Shown here in pieces: positions 7,854-17,500 of a stretch of 64,000 bases of DNA. Position 1 is the stretch's first letter. Each line of letters begins with the position of its first letter. This DNA is from Myxococcus xanthus (GTDB lineage: Bacteria > Myxococcota > Myxococcia > Myxococcales > Myxococcaceae). The notes beneath the pieces were generated by a model that saw only the letters and a list, made by a program, of their open reading frames with translations, ran no database searches and was not told the DNA's origin. The stretch lies in the NCBI RefSeq assembly GCF_900106535.1, contig NZ_FNOH01000008.1:248001-312000 (forward strand), in the 5' to 3' direction. A program made the position numbers and the translations under genes.

Positions 7854-10088
7854 ATGCAATCCCCTGAAGCACCGGTGCCAGTCCTTGACGTACGCCCCGA
7901 CCCGCGGCGCTGGCCTCGCGCCGCGATGAGCATGTTGCTCGCGCTCAGTACCGCGGGGGTATTGACGATGGGGGCATGGGTCCCCCTCTTCCAATCCCTG
8001 AGCTCCCGCGTCGTGCTGGTCCTGGGGTGCCTGGCTTTGGGAGTGGTGCTCTACCGCTTCCTACTTCCGTGGCTGCACAGTTGGCTGACGCGCTACTCGC
8101 CCGCTCAGCAGCGGACCTGGCTGGGGGTCGTCGCCCTGGTCACCATGCTCGTGATGGTAGCCACCCCGCTCCACGTCATGATGCCCGCGGAACGACTGCC
8201 CGTGACGGTCCGTGCCACGGGCGAGCGGAACCCCAGTTCCCAGGGCAGCGAGGTGTGGGTTCTCGGATTGCTCGACGCCTACGGTAGCCCACTGCCTTCC
8301 GATGGCTGGCGTTCCGAAGGAAAGTGGGAACGCCGTGATGGAGGCGCCTGGCTTTCGCACCTCGACCAGCCGGCGCGCCTGCATTGGGAAGCAGGCGGTC
8401 ACAAGCCCAGGGTCCTCCAATTGTTGGCGCACGGGCACTCCGGCATCGTGGAGTACACCGTGAACGGTCGAACCGAGCGGCTCGACCTCTATTCGCCGCC
8501 CGGGACGGACGCACGCCGAGACCTGGTCCTCCACCCTCCTCCCATCGCATTGACCTCCATTGCCGGGATTCGAATCACCGTCATGTTGGCGGCCCACGCA
8601 CTGGTCCTCGGCACCCTCCTGCTCCTGATGGGGCTCTGGCTCACGGGCCGTCCGCCACCACCCCTCAAGCCCATGCCACGGCGCTGGGTGGGACTGCTGA
8701 CGGCCATCCCCACCGTGGTGGTGGCTGGCATCTGGCTGCTGACTGTCTACCCGGGAATGCTGAGTCCAGACTCGACATCCCAATGGCGTGACGCCCTTTC
8801 CGGGTCCATGGATGATGCGCATCCACTGTTCCACACCGCTTCCATCCGATTCCTCCAGAAGCTCTGGGAATCACCCGCGGCGGTGGCGCTCGCACAGATT
8901 GCCGGCCTGGGGGTGCTCGTCGGCTGGGGCTGCGCGGCGCTCGCGAGGGCAGGTGTCTCCCGAGGCATCATCGCGCTCACCGCGACGGTGTTCGCGCTGG
9001 CGCCCGTGAACGGGACGATGGCCGTCACCCTCTGGAAGGACGTCCCGTTCAGCCTCTGCATCCTGGCCCTGTGTATCTGGGTCTTCCGCTCCGCGACCGA
9101 CACCACCACGCGCTGGGACGTGCCGTTCTGGGTGAGCATGGTAGTGCTGGGAGCCATGGCCATGTTGTTCCGTCACAACGGCCTGCCCGCGGTGGTCGGA
9201 ACCTTCCTGGCACTGGGTCTCCTCCGGAGGGAGCGCTACAAAGCGGTGGCGCTCGCGCTCGTGGCCACGTTTGTCGTCGCCTCGGGGACCCGCTGGGTGC
9301 TGAGCCAGACGTACACCATCAAACCCTTTCCCAAGGGGATGACGCTGATCGGATTCCTGGGCGCCCATGTGGCGGCAGGAACGCACCTGGAGCCCGGCGA
9401 ACGAGCCCTCCTCGAGGAGCTCCACCCGCTCGACGACAAGTGGAACTACCGCTGCTTCAGCAACGTGTTCACCATCTGGGACGGACGCTTCGACATGAAC
9501 GCGCTGACCCGGCACAACAAGGCGTTGCTTCCGCTCCTCGTCCGCCTGACACAACGAGACGCAGCGCCAGTGCTCTCACACGTGCTGTGCAGCAGTTCGG
9601 TGCTGTGGAAGCTCTCGCAAGGCTCGGACCACATCAATGGTCCTCCCATCTGGAGGGGGCCCCACGGGGAACTGGACACCCTCGAGCCCGGAGCGCGACA
9701 CCTTCGGTCCGACTCACTCCTTCCAGTCCTGCGTGAGCCCCTTCTCCGGTGGACCGTCCGGACGCTTGAGCCAGACCTGGCCTGGCTGCTCTGGCGCCCG
9801 GCGCTGCCGCTCTACCTGCTGCTGCTCGCCTGCGCGGTGGCATGCATCCGCCACCGGACCTGGCGGCTTGCCGCCGTGGCGCTCCCCGTCGTCTTGCACA
9901 CGGCGGCGCTCGCCGCGCTCATCCCGTCACCCGACGTGCGCTATCAGTACCCCGTGTTCCTCGTGGCCCTGATGTTCGTTCCCGCGTGGCTCGCGGGGAT
10001 GCGACTGAATGCGGCGCCGGCGACCGAAGCGCCGCGGCGCGCGCCTTCCGTCTCGCAGGACGCGCCGACGCTCAGGTCAGCCGGCTGA
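7854..10088 (+). CDS. Multi-span membrane protein, possibly a GT-C-like transferase
   Basis: The likely ATG is at 7854, giving ~744 residues; longer in-frame starts would enter the divergent GT2 gene. Two N-terminal membrane helices are followed by a ~100-residue hydrophilic domain, then about eight to ten further helices, another soluble region and a C-terminal helical bundle. The VYPGMLSPDSTSQW segment after the fourth hydrophobic stretch, an acidic loop following a membrane helix, is reminiscent of DUF6020-like and GT-C type membrane proteins. Beside a polyprenyl-phosphate-type GT2 it could transfer a lipid-linked sugar or act as a polymerase or ligase, but no catalytic motif proves this. 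Its last 17 bp overlap the 3' end of the convergent gene at 10072. Confidence 0.7.
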   Translation: MQSPEAPVPVLDVRPDPRRWPRAAMSMLLALSTAGVLTMGAWVPLFQSLSSRVVLVLGCLALGVVLYRFLLPWLHSWLTRYSPAQQRTWLGVVALVTMLVMVATPLHVMMPAERLPVTVRATGERNPSSQGSEVWVLGLLDAYGSPLPSDGWRSEGKWERRDGGAWLSHLDQPARLHWEAGGHKPRVLQLLAHGHSGIVEYTVNGRTERLDLYSPPGTDARRDLVLHPPPIALTSIAGIRITVMLAAHALVLGTLLLLMGLWLTGRPPPPLKPMPRRWVGLLTAIPTVVVAGIWLLTVYPGMLSPDSTSQWRDALSGSMDDAHPLFHTASIRFLQKLWESPAAVALAQIAGLGVLVGWGCAALARAGVSRGIIALTATVFALAPVNGTMAVTLWKDVPFSLCILALCIWVFRSATDTTTRWDVPFWVSMVVLGAMAMLFRHNGLPAVVGTFLALGLLRRERYKAVALALVATFVVASGTRWVLSQTYTIKPFPKGMTLIGFLGAHVAAGTHLEPGERALLEELHPLDDKWNYRCFSNVFTIWDGRFDMNALTRHNKALLPLLVRLTQRDAAPVLSHVLCSSSVLWKLSQGSDHINGPPIWRGPHGELDTLEPGARHLRSDSLLPVLREPLLRWTVRTLEPDLAWLLWRPALPLYLLLLACAVACIRHRTWRLAAVALPVVLHTAALAALIPSPDVRYQYPVFLVALMFVPAWLAGMRLNAAPATEAPRRAPSVSQDAPTLRSAG

Positions 10089-12414
10089 CCGTGCTCCGAA
10101 TCGCGCGGTGAATGACGGGCATCCGCTTGAAGAGCGTGTTCGCGCGGTCCACGAGCACGTAACGAAGCGGAGGCGCATCCCCGGGATTCACGCTCCCCAC
10201 CGCTCCGCTGGCGGGAGCGGGTTTGCCCGCGACGGCCTGCTTGAGCAAGGGGTGCACGAGGGGCAGGCGCTTCAAGGCCGCGTTCATCAAATCCACCACG
10301 TCGTAGCGCAGCGGGCGCGCGGCCTCGGCCAGCGCCTGGGCGGACTCCAGGGACGCGGACGCCGCGGAGGACGGCCGACGCTCATGCGTGTCTAGCGCGC
10401 CATATGGGTCGACCATGGCCTCGCGGGAGTGCGCGAGCAGTGCGAAGAGCCGCGTCGACGGGTGCAGTGGCGCGGGCACGCCTTCGAAGAGCCGCACCAG
10501 CCAGCGGAAGTGCTGGCGCTGCTGGGACGCGGACGGGGTGATGGCATGCCCCCGCCGCGAGAAGAAGTGGACCTGGTTCGTCACCAGGAAGCGGTGTCCC
10601 CCCTGCGCGAGCCGCAGGAAGAAATCCCAGTCCGCATAGCCGGACAGGGTTTCGTTGTAGGCGTGCTGCTCCAGGACGGTTCGGCGCAGCAGCGCCGTGG
10701 GCGCGGAGACCTGGTTCGCGGCCAGCGCGTACGTCGGACAATCCCCCAGGTACGTCATGAACCCTTTGAACTGGCGGTTGGCCAGCTCTTCGCTGGAGTG
10801 GAAGCGGCCTCCGGTGGGGACCACCCCTGAGAACTCCTGTCGCGCTTCCAGCGCGGCGACGGCGTGCTGGATGAAGTCCGGGGACAGGCTGTCGTCCGAC
10901 TCCAGGAACACGACGTATTCCCCGCGTGCGGCGCGGACACCCAGGTTACGAGCCCCCGCGAACCCGCGGCGGATCGGGGAGCGGACGACACGAAGCCCCT
11001 CCCCTTCAGCCGCGGACCGCTCCAGGCGCTGCAGGACCTGCATGTCGAAGGCGCTCGTGGACCCATCGTCCACGATGACGACTTCCACTTCCGGGTACGT
11101 GCTGGCGGCGACACCTTGCAGCGCGATGGGCAGGAAGATGCCCTGGTCCTGATTGATGATGACCACGCTGACCAGCGGCGACCGAGGGCTTCGCGTGGGC
11201 AGCGCCTCCCGCGCGTGGCGCTCCCAATAGGGACGGTCCACCGTCCAGCGGACGGGGGCCAGCTCCGGGCCTTCCAACGCCTTGCGCATGGCCACCACCA
11301 GCGCGTCCAGGCTGCCGTCATACTTGTGGCAGTGGACCCCGTCGACGAAGGGGCTGTCGTCACCGAAGGCCAGGCAGGCCGAGTTGAGCACCAGCCGGGT
11401 GCCCGCGACGGAAGCCTCGTAGGCCGTGAGATTCAGCGACTCATAGCTGGAGGTGATGACCACCACCCCCGCGCGCATGTGCGCTTCGCGGTCAGGACCT
11501 GGCTTGATGAAGACGAAGCGGTCCGTCAGGTCCGACGGGATGAGCGCCTTGACCTCTGCGAGGAATTCCGGGTCGAAGGCATGGCACGCCAGGATGGCCT
11601 TGCCCTGGTACTCCGGCCACGTACGCATCAACAGCACGGCACCCCGGACGAAGACATCCGGCTGCTTGAAGTGCTGGATCTTGGTGACGAACACCAGGTT
11701 GCGCTGGGTCGCGGGAACGTCGAACGGCCGGGACGACTCCGCCGGAGACTCCATGACCACCGGGGGAAACTCCACCCGCACCTTGCGCATCCACGCGTCA
11801 TCGAAGCCGTAGAAACGCCGGTTGAACTCGGCGATGCATGGCAGGTGCCCCACCACGAGGTCCGCATCGAGCAAGGACTTCCGCTCGATTTCGTACCGCC
11901 CCAGGTTCTCGACCTCGAGCGTGTTGGGCTCGTGGTGCATGAGGGTGCCGTAGCTCGAGTGCAGCCGCACCGAGAGGGTGGTCTGCGCGAAGGCCAGCCC
12001 CAGGTGCTTCTCCTGCAGCGCGGCGAAGGCCCAGCCGCGGAAATCCGCGAACTCGATGACGTCGAAGCGCAAGCCCTCCGCTTCGCGCGCCTTCAGGTAA
12101 CGCATCACCTCCAACGACTCACCGTGCCAACGAGAATCCCGAAAGGCTTCCGTGGGCGGATAGAAGCCATGCGCATCCGCGGTGGTCTGTTGTGGCTCGC
12201 GGAAGTCGCACAGATGCGCCTTCACCCGTCCCCCGAAGAAGAGCTCCACCTGGGCCGTCTGCACGGAAACGGTGGGCGGGAACAGGACATGGAACTCCAC
12301 GTTCGCGCCGTGGCGCTGCGAGTCCATGATGAGGTTGTGCGCGACGCGGCCAATGCCCCCGGGGGTGAAGGGGTAGAGCTCATCGGTAACGAGGCAGACG
12401 CGGGTCATGCTCAT
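10072..12414 (-). CDS. Bifunctional GT4-GT2 glycosyltransferase with C-terminal repeats
   Basis: The 780-residue product starts at an ATG overlapping the upstream stop as ATGA; an ATG two codons later is an alternative. Residues 1-370 form a GT4 domain (RVCLVTDELYPFTPGGIGRV at the start). Residues ~405-640 form a GT2 domain with LVSVVIINQDQGIF, VDDGST and LESDDSLSPDF. The last ~80 residues contain two copies of a ~30-residue unit: one begins PLRYDVVDLMNAALKRLP (~700) and the other PLRYVLVDRANTLFKRMP (~748). Both are basic and amphipathic, plausibly for membrane or partner contact. A degenerate copy lies at the end of the 4327-6510 product. It probably adds sugars to the O-antigen repeat; specificity is unknown. 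Confidence 0.85.
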   Translation of the reverse strand: MSMTRVCLVTDELYPFTPGGIGRVAHNLIMDSQRHGANVEFHVLFPPTVSVQTAQVELFFGGRVKAHLCDFREPQQTTADAHGFYPPTEAFRDSRWHGESLEVMRYLKAREAEGLRFDVIEFADFRGWAFAALQEKHLGLAFAQTTLSVRLHSSYGTLMHHEPNTLEVENLGRYEIERKSLLDADLVVGHLPCIAEFNRRFYGFDDAWMRKVRVEFPPVVMESPAESSRPFDVPATQRNLVFVTKIQHFKQPDVFVRGAVLLMRTWPEYQGKAILACHAFDPEFLAEVKALIPSDLTDRFVFIKPGPDREAHMRAGVVVITSSYESLNLTAYEASVAGTRLVLNSACLAFGDDSPFVDGVHCHKYDGSLDALVVAMRKALEGPELAPVRWTVDRPYWERHAREALPTRSPRSPLVSVVIINQDQGIFLPIALQGVAASTYPEVEVVIVDDGSTSAFDMQVLQRLERSAAEGEGLRVVRSPIRRGFAGARNLGVRAARGEYVVFLESDDSLSPDFIQHAVAALEARQEFSGVVPTGGRFHSSEELANRQFKGFMTYLGDCPTYALAANQVSAPTALLRRTVLEQHAYNETLSGYADWDFFLRLAQGGHRFLVTNQVHFFSRRGHAITPSASQQRQHFRWLVRLFEGVPAPLHPSTRLFALLAHSREAMVDPYGALDTHERRPSSAASASLESAQALAEAARPLRYDVVDLMNAALKRLPLVHPLLKQAVAGKPAPASGAVGSVNPGDAPPLRYVLVDRANTLFKRMPVIHRAIRSTVSRLT

Positions 12415-14465
12415 GGCTGTGCGAACTCAAGGTAGTGGTTGATCGCTTGGGCACAGAGCGTCTGGGTGTAGTCCTCCAGCATCTGCGCGTACTCCTCCGG
12501 CGAACGCTCCCGGAGGCCGACGACCCGCTCCAACGCCGAGCGAATCTGTCCGAGCGAGCCGGTGCCCGCGACCTGAACCAACCGCTGAAAGGGGTGTTCA
12601 TCCAGAGCCCCCAGGGTCAACGGCCCTGTCAGGCACGCCACACCGTGAGTCAGCCCCTCCAGGGCGGTCATCGGCTGGCACTCGGCGAGCGTCACGTTGA
12701 GGACGACGTCCGTCTCCCGGATGAGGTTGAACAGCTCCGAACGGTTCAACGGCCCGACGTTGATGACGGAAGCCTTGAGGGGCAGCTCCGGGCGGGCCGA
12801 GAAAGGACTGGTGACGAAGACGCGCTCCATCCCCGGCAGTGACGCGGCGACGAAGACGTTGGAATAGAAGTTCTTCCACCAGTTGTTGGGCGTGGGAACG
12901 AAAGCGGCCCGCGTCGGCGGAGCGCGGTGTCGCTGGTCCGCCGGTGCCACCCGAGGAGGAAGGTTGAGCAGGACCTTCTGGAAGAGCAGCGGCGACATCA
13001 AGTGCATCTCTGGCTTGACGCAAGCCACGGCATCAAGAAGCCCCTGCTCCCGGAGCACCAGCAAGCGGCTGAAGGTCTCCAATTCGAAGTCGAAGTGGAA
13101 CTGGGCCGTGGAGCCGTGCCACACGCAGCATAGCTTGAGCGTGCTGCCGAACACGCGGCGAAGCATGTGCATGACTTCCAGGGCATTGGGCGAAAACCCC
13201 TGGAAGATGACGGACCGTGCGCCCAGCCGCTCACACGTTTCGGCGATGCGCTGGTGGTCCGCCGCGGTCAACGCGCGATTCGCGGTGATGCCAATCTTGT
13301 GTCCCGGCGCGTAGCCAGACGCAGCACGGATGCCGTACCACTCCTGGTGGAAGAGATGCACCACCCGGGAGAGCCGCGGGTCGACGTGAGCCCACGTCGT
13401 ATCCAGCGGCGCATCGACAACGACGGCCTCCGCCGCGTTGTCATGCCCATACCGCGGCGCCAGCGCGTCGGCCGGCGCCCGAGCAGTCACCACCGGCTCG
13501 GCGCGAAGGCGGACCAGCTCATCCGAAAGCGACAACAAGCGCTGCCGCCGCTCCGACCGCTTCAGTTCGACCGTCAGGCGCTCCGTCAGCTCGGAGACCT
13601 GCATCCCCGTCAGGCCGTTCCCCTCCCGGAGCACCTCGCCCGCGTGCTCCGTCCACGCCCGCAGTCGGGGCAGGGACTCGACGTTCAGCGACTCCAGCGT
13701 CACCTCCCGGCGCTCGTCCCGGGGCTCCTCGACGGACTGGAGCTGGAAGAAGCGACGGCCTTGGGACGCGTTGCGCTTGAAGACGTAGACGTCATGCGTG
13801 GCCAGGAGGCCACCGCCATGATGCATGTCCCAGCCAGCGGGCGTCAGTTCCGCGTACGGGTGCAGCCAGCAGCCCTGGTGCCAGGCGTTCTCCCAAACAC
13901 CGAAGGGAACAAGCTGGTTTTCGACCAGGCACAGCAATCCGCCAGGACGCACCAGCTTGCCCAGCGATTCCAGCAGGCCAGGCAGGCGCTCCGGCGGGTT
14001 GTGGATGAGGACGGACACGGTGAACACCACGTCGAACGTCCTGTCCCCCACCGCCGTCAGGGCATCCGGCCCACAGAAGAGCCGCTCTTCCACGGGCTCC
14101 AGCCCCACGGGCGGCGCGTGCCGCAGGGGCTCCATCATCGCCTCGGAGAAGTCGTAGCCGTGGTAGCGAACGCCTTCGAGGGACGCCAGATAGGAGGCAT
14201 GCCGCCCGAAGCCGCAGCCAAACTCCAGGACGTCCAGCGGCCTCCCCAGCGCGCGTTGCTCGGTCTGCATCAGCTTCGTGAGCAGCGCCTCTTGTTGGCC
14301 ATACCCGGGGTTGCCCGCGTCCTGGCGCGTGCGGATCATCTCTCGATAGGTGTAGCCGCTCGTGGCCTTCCAATACTGGCTGCTTGCCGCTTCTTCCGGC
14401 TGCGACTGCCGCGGGGCGCTCGGCTCCGGCGACGACGCGATGTGAAGATGGGTGTCATCCCGCAT
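12411..14465 (-). CDS. Methyltransferase-glycosyltransferase fusion
   Basis: The ATG at 14465 is supported by AGAAGGA about 10 nt upstream and gives 684 residues. An in-frame ATG further upstream would extend into wbgA. Residues ~35-200 are a class I SAM-dependent methyltransferase with motif I VLEFGCGFGRHASYLA and a following YHGYDFSEAM. Residues ~245-310 are charged and probably coiled coil. Residues ~345-684 look like a GT-B domain, with VCWHGSTAQFHFDFE, a VFVTSPFS segment and the donor-type ETDVVLNVTLAECQPMTALE. Such fusions can methylate a sugar and transfer another, or cap the chain. The stop overlaps the next gene by 4 bp, and wbgA ends 61 bp upstream, so it belongs to the wzm-wzt-wbgA operon. 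Confidence 0.8.
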   Translation of the reverse strand: MRDDTHLHIASSPEPSAPRQSQPEEAASSQYWKATSGYTYREMIRTRQDAGNPGYGQQEALLTKLMQTEQRALGRPLDVLEFGCGFGRHASYLASLEGVRYHGYDFSEAMMEPLRHAPPVGLEPVEERLFCGPDALTAVGDRTFDVVFTVSVLIHNPPERLPGLLESLGKLVRPGGLLCLVENQLVPFGVWENAWHQGCWLHPYAELTPAGWDMHHGGGLLATHDVYVFKRNASQGRRFFQLQSVEEPRDERREVTLESLNVESLPRLRAWTEHAGEVLREGNGLTGMQVSELTERLTVELKRSERRQRLLSLSDELVRLRAEPVVTARAPADALAPRYGHDNAAEAVVVDAPLDTTWAHVDPRLSRVVHLFHQEWYGIRAASGYAPGHKIGITANRALTAADHQRIAETCERLGARSVIFQGFSPNALEVMHMLRRVFGSTLKLCCVWHGSTAQFHFDFELETFSRLLVLREQGLLDAVACVKPEMHLMSPLLFQKVLLNLPPRVAPADQRHRAPPTRAAFVPTPNNWWKNFYSNVFVAASLPGMERVFVTSPFSARPELPLKASVINVGPLNRSELFNLIRETDVVLNVTLAECQPMTALEGLTHGVACLTGPLTLGALDEHPFQRLVQVAGTGSLGQIRSALERVVGLRERSPEEYAQMLEDYTQTLCAQAINHYLEFAQP

Positions 14466-14526
14466 GGTGGAGATTCCTTCTGCCGCGGCCCCCTGGGCCA
14501 ATGTTCGACCGCCAGCGCCCCTGTGT

Positions 14527-17500
14527 TCAGCTGGCGTGTTCCAAGGATGAAGCCCGGTCATCCAGCGTCGCCGCTGGGTGCGCACCTGTGTTCAGCAAGC
14601 CCTTCATGACCCGGTCTACCTCGGCCTCCCACGACGTCCGGCTGACCCGCTCCGCGGCATTCGTACCGAGCCGGGCCCGGAGCGCGCCGTTGGAGACGGC
14701 GTCGCGAAGCCGGGCCAGTACGCCACTCGGGGTCGGCTCGGCAAGCAGGCAGTTCTCACCGTGCGTCAGCAACCACCGATTGGTGGGATTGTCGTTCGTG
14801 ACGACCGTGACACCGCAAGCCATCATCTCCAACGGCAGGTACGACGGATGCCGGGTGAACATGAAACACAACCCGACATCACACTCGCGGTAGAGCGCCC
14901 CCGTCCGTTCCGCCGGCAACATTCCCAGATTGGTGACAAGCCCCCTGACGCCGTAGGCCTCGGGGTCCCACTCCGCGCCCGCCGCGAGCACCTCGACGGC
15001 GGGGCCCAGCTCCCGCTTGAGCTGCGCCAACGCGGCCAACCCCAGCTCGAAGCCGTTGCGCTCATTGCCCGGGCGTCCGTAGAAGAACACACGCACAGGA
15101 CCCTGGCGCGGTGGCCGGCGCGGATGAAACAAGGTCCCATCCACGGCGGGCTCGAACCAGGCGCCCTCCATCCCATGCAGGCCCACGACGTGTTCGTAGA
15201 GCCCGGGCGTGTTGAAGATGCCGTAGAAGCCCAGGCCATACGTCTGCTCGGCCAGCGCGGAGGGGGTGCCCGCCGCATGGAACAGCGGTTCGTAATCCTG
15301 GACGAAGTAGCCGCGAAGGCCCGCCCGCGGGTGGTGCAGCACGCGATAGGCGGAGGTCCACGCGGTGGCCAGCGCCAGATCGCATGCGGGCAGGAGCGCC
15401 ACGTCCTCTGGCCGACGCAGCACGCGCACCGCCCCGACCGCGCCCGGGCAGATGGCCGCCACGCGGGCCTCGATGTCACCGGGCCTCACGTTCGGCTGGT
15501 CGTAGATGACGAAGTCGCTGCGCACGCCGTGGCGGCGCTGCATCAGGTCCGCGAAGCGGAAGATGGTGTGGATGCCCGCGTAGACATGGCCGAAGGCGGG
15601 AACGAACCAGGTTGCCGTCTCCACCCGCCCCTTCGCGCGCAGCGCCGCCAGCGCCGCCGGCGCCGACTCGCGCGAGGTCTGGGCCTGTTCGGGCGTGAAG
15701 TCCCACGCCTCCAGGTGCTCGATGAGGTGCCGCTGTGCCCGCGCACGCTGCTCGCCCCGGACATCCCGCGCGCTCGGAACGTCGCGCCCCAGCGTCCGGA
15801 CCGCCAGTTGCTCGCCATCCTCCGGATGTCGGCGGAGGCCGCAGTCCGTGGCCGTCAGCGTGAGGTGCGGGTTGTAGTAGGGGTCGCCCTTCGGCCCCAG
15901 CCACGGCCGGTAGGCAGCATAGGACAGCCAGTAGTCCGCTTCGGGAATGGCGTCCGCACGCCGGCTGGCCGACTCATGATGAATGAGCCGCGTCTGCGCC
16001 GTGCACACCACGCGGAGGCCCTGGGCATTCAGCCGCAGGCCCAGCTCCACGTCACTGCCACACACCTGGAAACGCTCGTCGAAGCCCCCCAGCGACTCGA
16101 AGACCTCGCGGCGGAGGATGACGCACGCGCTGGTGACGGACAGCCAGTTCCGCGTCCATTCGGTGTGCCCGAACGGAGTGGAGATGGGCCCCTCCGGCAG
16201 CCGCCAGAAAGGATGTCCCGCGAAGCCCGTCATCCCCACCACGACGCCCGCATGCTGCACGGTGCCCTCGGGGAAGAGCAGCTTGCACCCCACCGCGCCC
16301 ACCTCGGGCCGCTGGGCCTGGGAGACCAGCTCATCCAGCCAGGAGGGGTCCACCACCTCCATGTCGTTGTTGAGGAAGAGCAGCAGCTCCCCGGAGGCCT
16401 GCTTCGCGGCCCAGTTGTTGATGGCCGGGTAGTTGAAGGGGTGGTCCCACGTCAGCTTCACCAGCCGCGGGTCCACCCACTGCTCCAGCAGCGCGAATGT
16501 CTCTGGCCGGGTGCTGTTGTTGGAGACGAGCAACACCTCGAAATGGGGGTAGCGGGTCTGCGCCAGGAGGCTGTCCACCAGCGTGCGCAGCAGGTCCGGG
16601 CGGTCCTTGAACGGGACGATGATGGAGACCTTCGGCGTGCCCCGCACCGGATAGCGGACCCGGTACTGAATGGGCGCCGGGCTCGTCACCTCCGCGGACT
16701 CCCCCTGGCGCGCCAGGTGCTCCGACAGCGCCCGCACGCCCGCCTTCGTCGCCGTGTCCAGCCCAGCGCCCCGGCTGGCCGAAGCCGCCGACCCCTCACG
16801 TGCGTGGTACAGCGGCTCCGTGATGTGACCAATGGACGAGGTGGCCTCGCTCAGCCGTAGCATCAGGTCATGGCCCTGAGCGCCATCGAAGCCCTCTCGC
16901 AGACCGCCCACCTGCGCCAGCGTCTCGCGACGGACCACCAGGAAGTGACGGACGTAGTCCACGGAGCGCAACAGGTCGGGCGACCAGTCCGGCTTGAAGA
17001 ACGGCGCGGAGCGGTGGCCCTGCGCGTCCAAGCCGTCCTCGTCCGTGTAGAGGAGCGCGAGCTCGGGCTGCGCCAGGAACGCCAGCGCCACCTCGGCCAG
17101 TGCATGCGGTGAGAGCGTGTCCTCGGCGCCCAGGAACCCCACGAAGTCCCCACGGCACGCCGCGAACCCTTCGTTGGTGGCCCGGGCCGTGTCCCCTTCG
17201 GATGACGCGGTGAGGACGCGGATGCGAGACTCCCGCTCCGCCGCTTCCCGGAGGATGCGCGCCAGGTGCGGCGCGGTGCTGGCGTCATCCACCAGGAGCC
17301 ATTCCCAGTCGGCGTACACCTGAGAGCTCACCGAGGCGAGGCACTCACGAAGGAAGGCTTCCGAGGCATCGTGGACCGGCGTGACCAGCGAGATGAGCGG
17401 GCGCCGCGACAGCCGCGCGACGGCTTCCTGTGCCGCGGTGACACGCGCCGGCTCCCGCGCCGCGCACCAGGCGGGGTAGTCCGCCAGCGACGGCGGCTGT

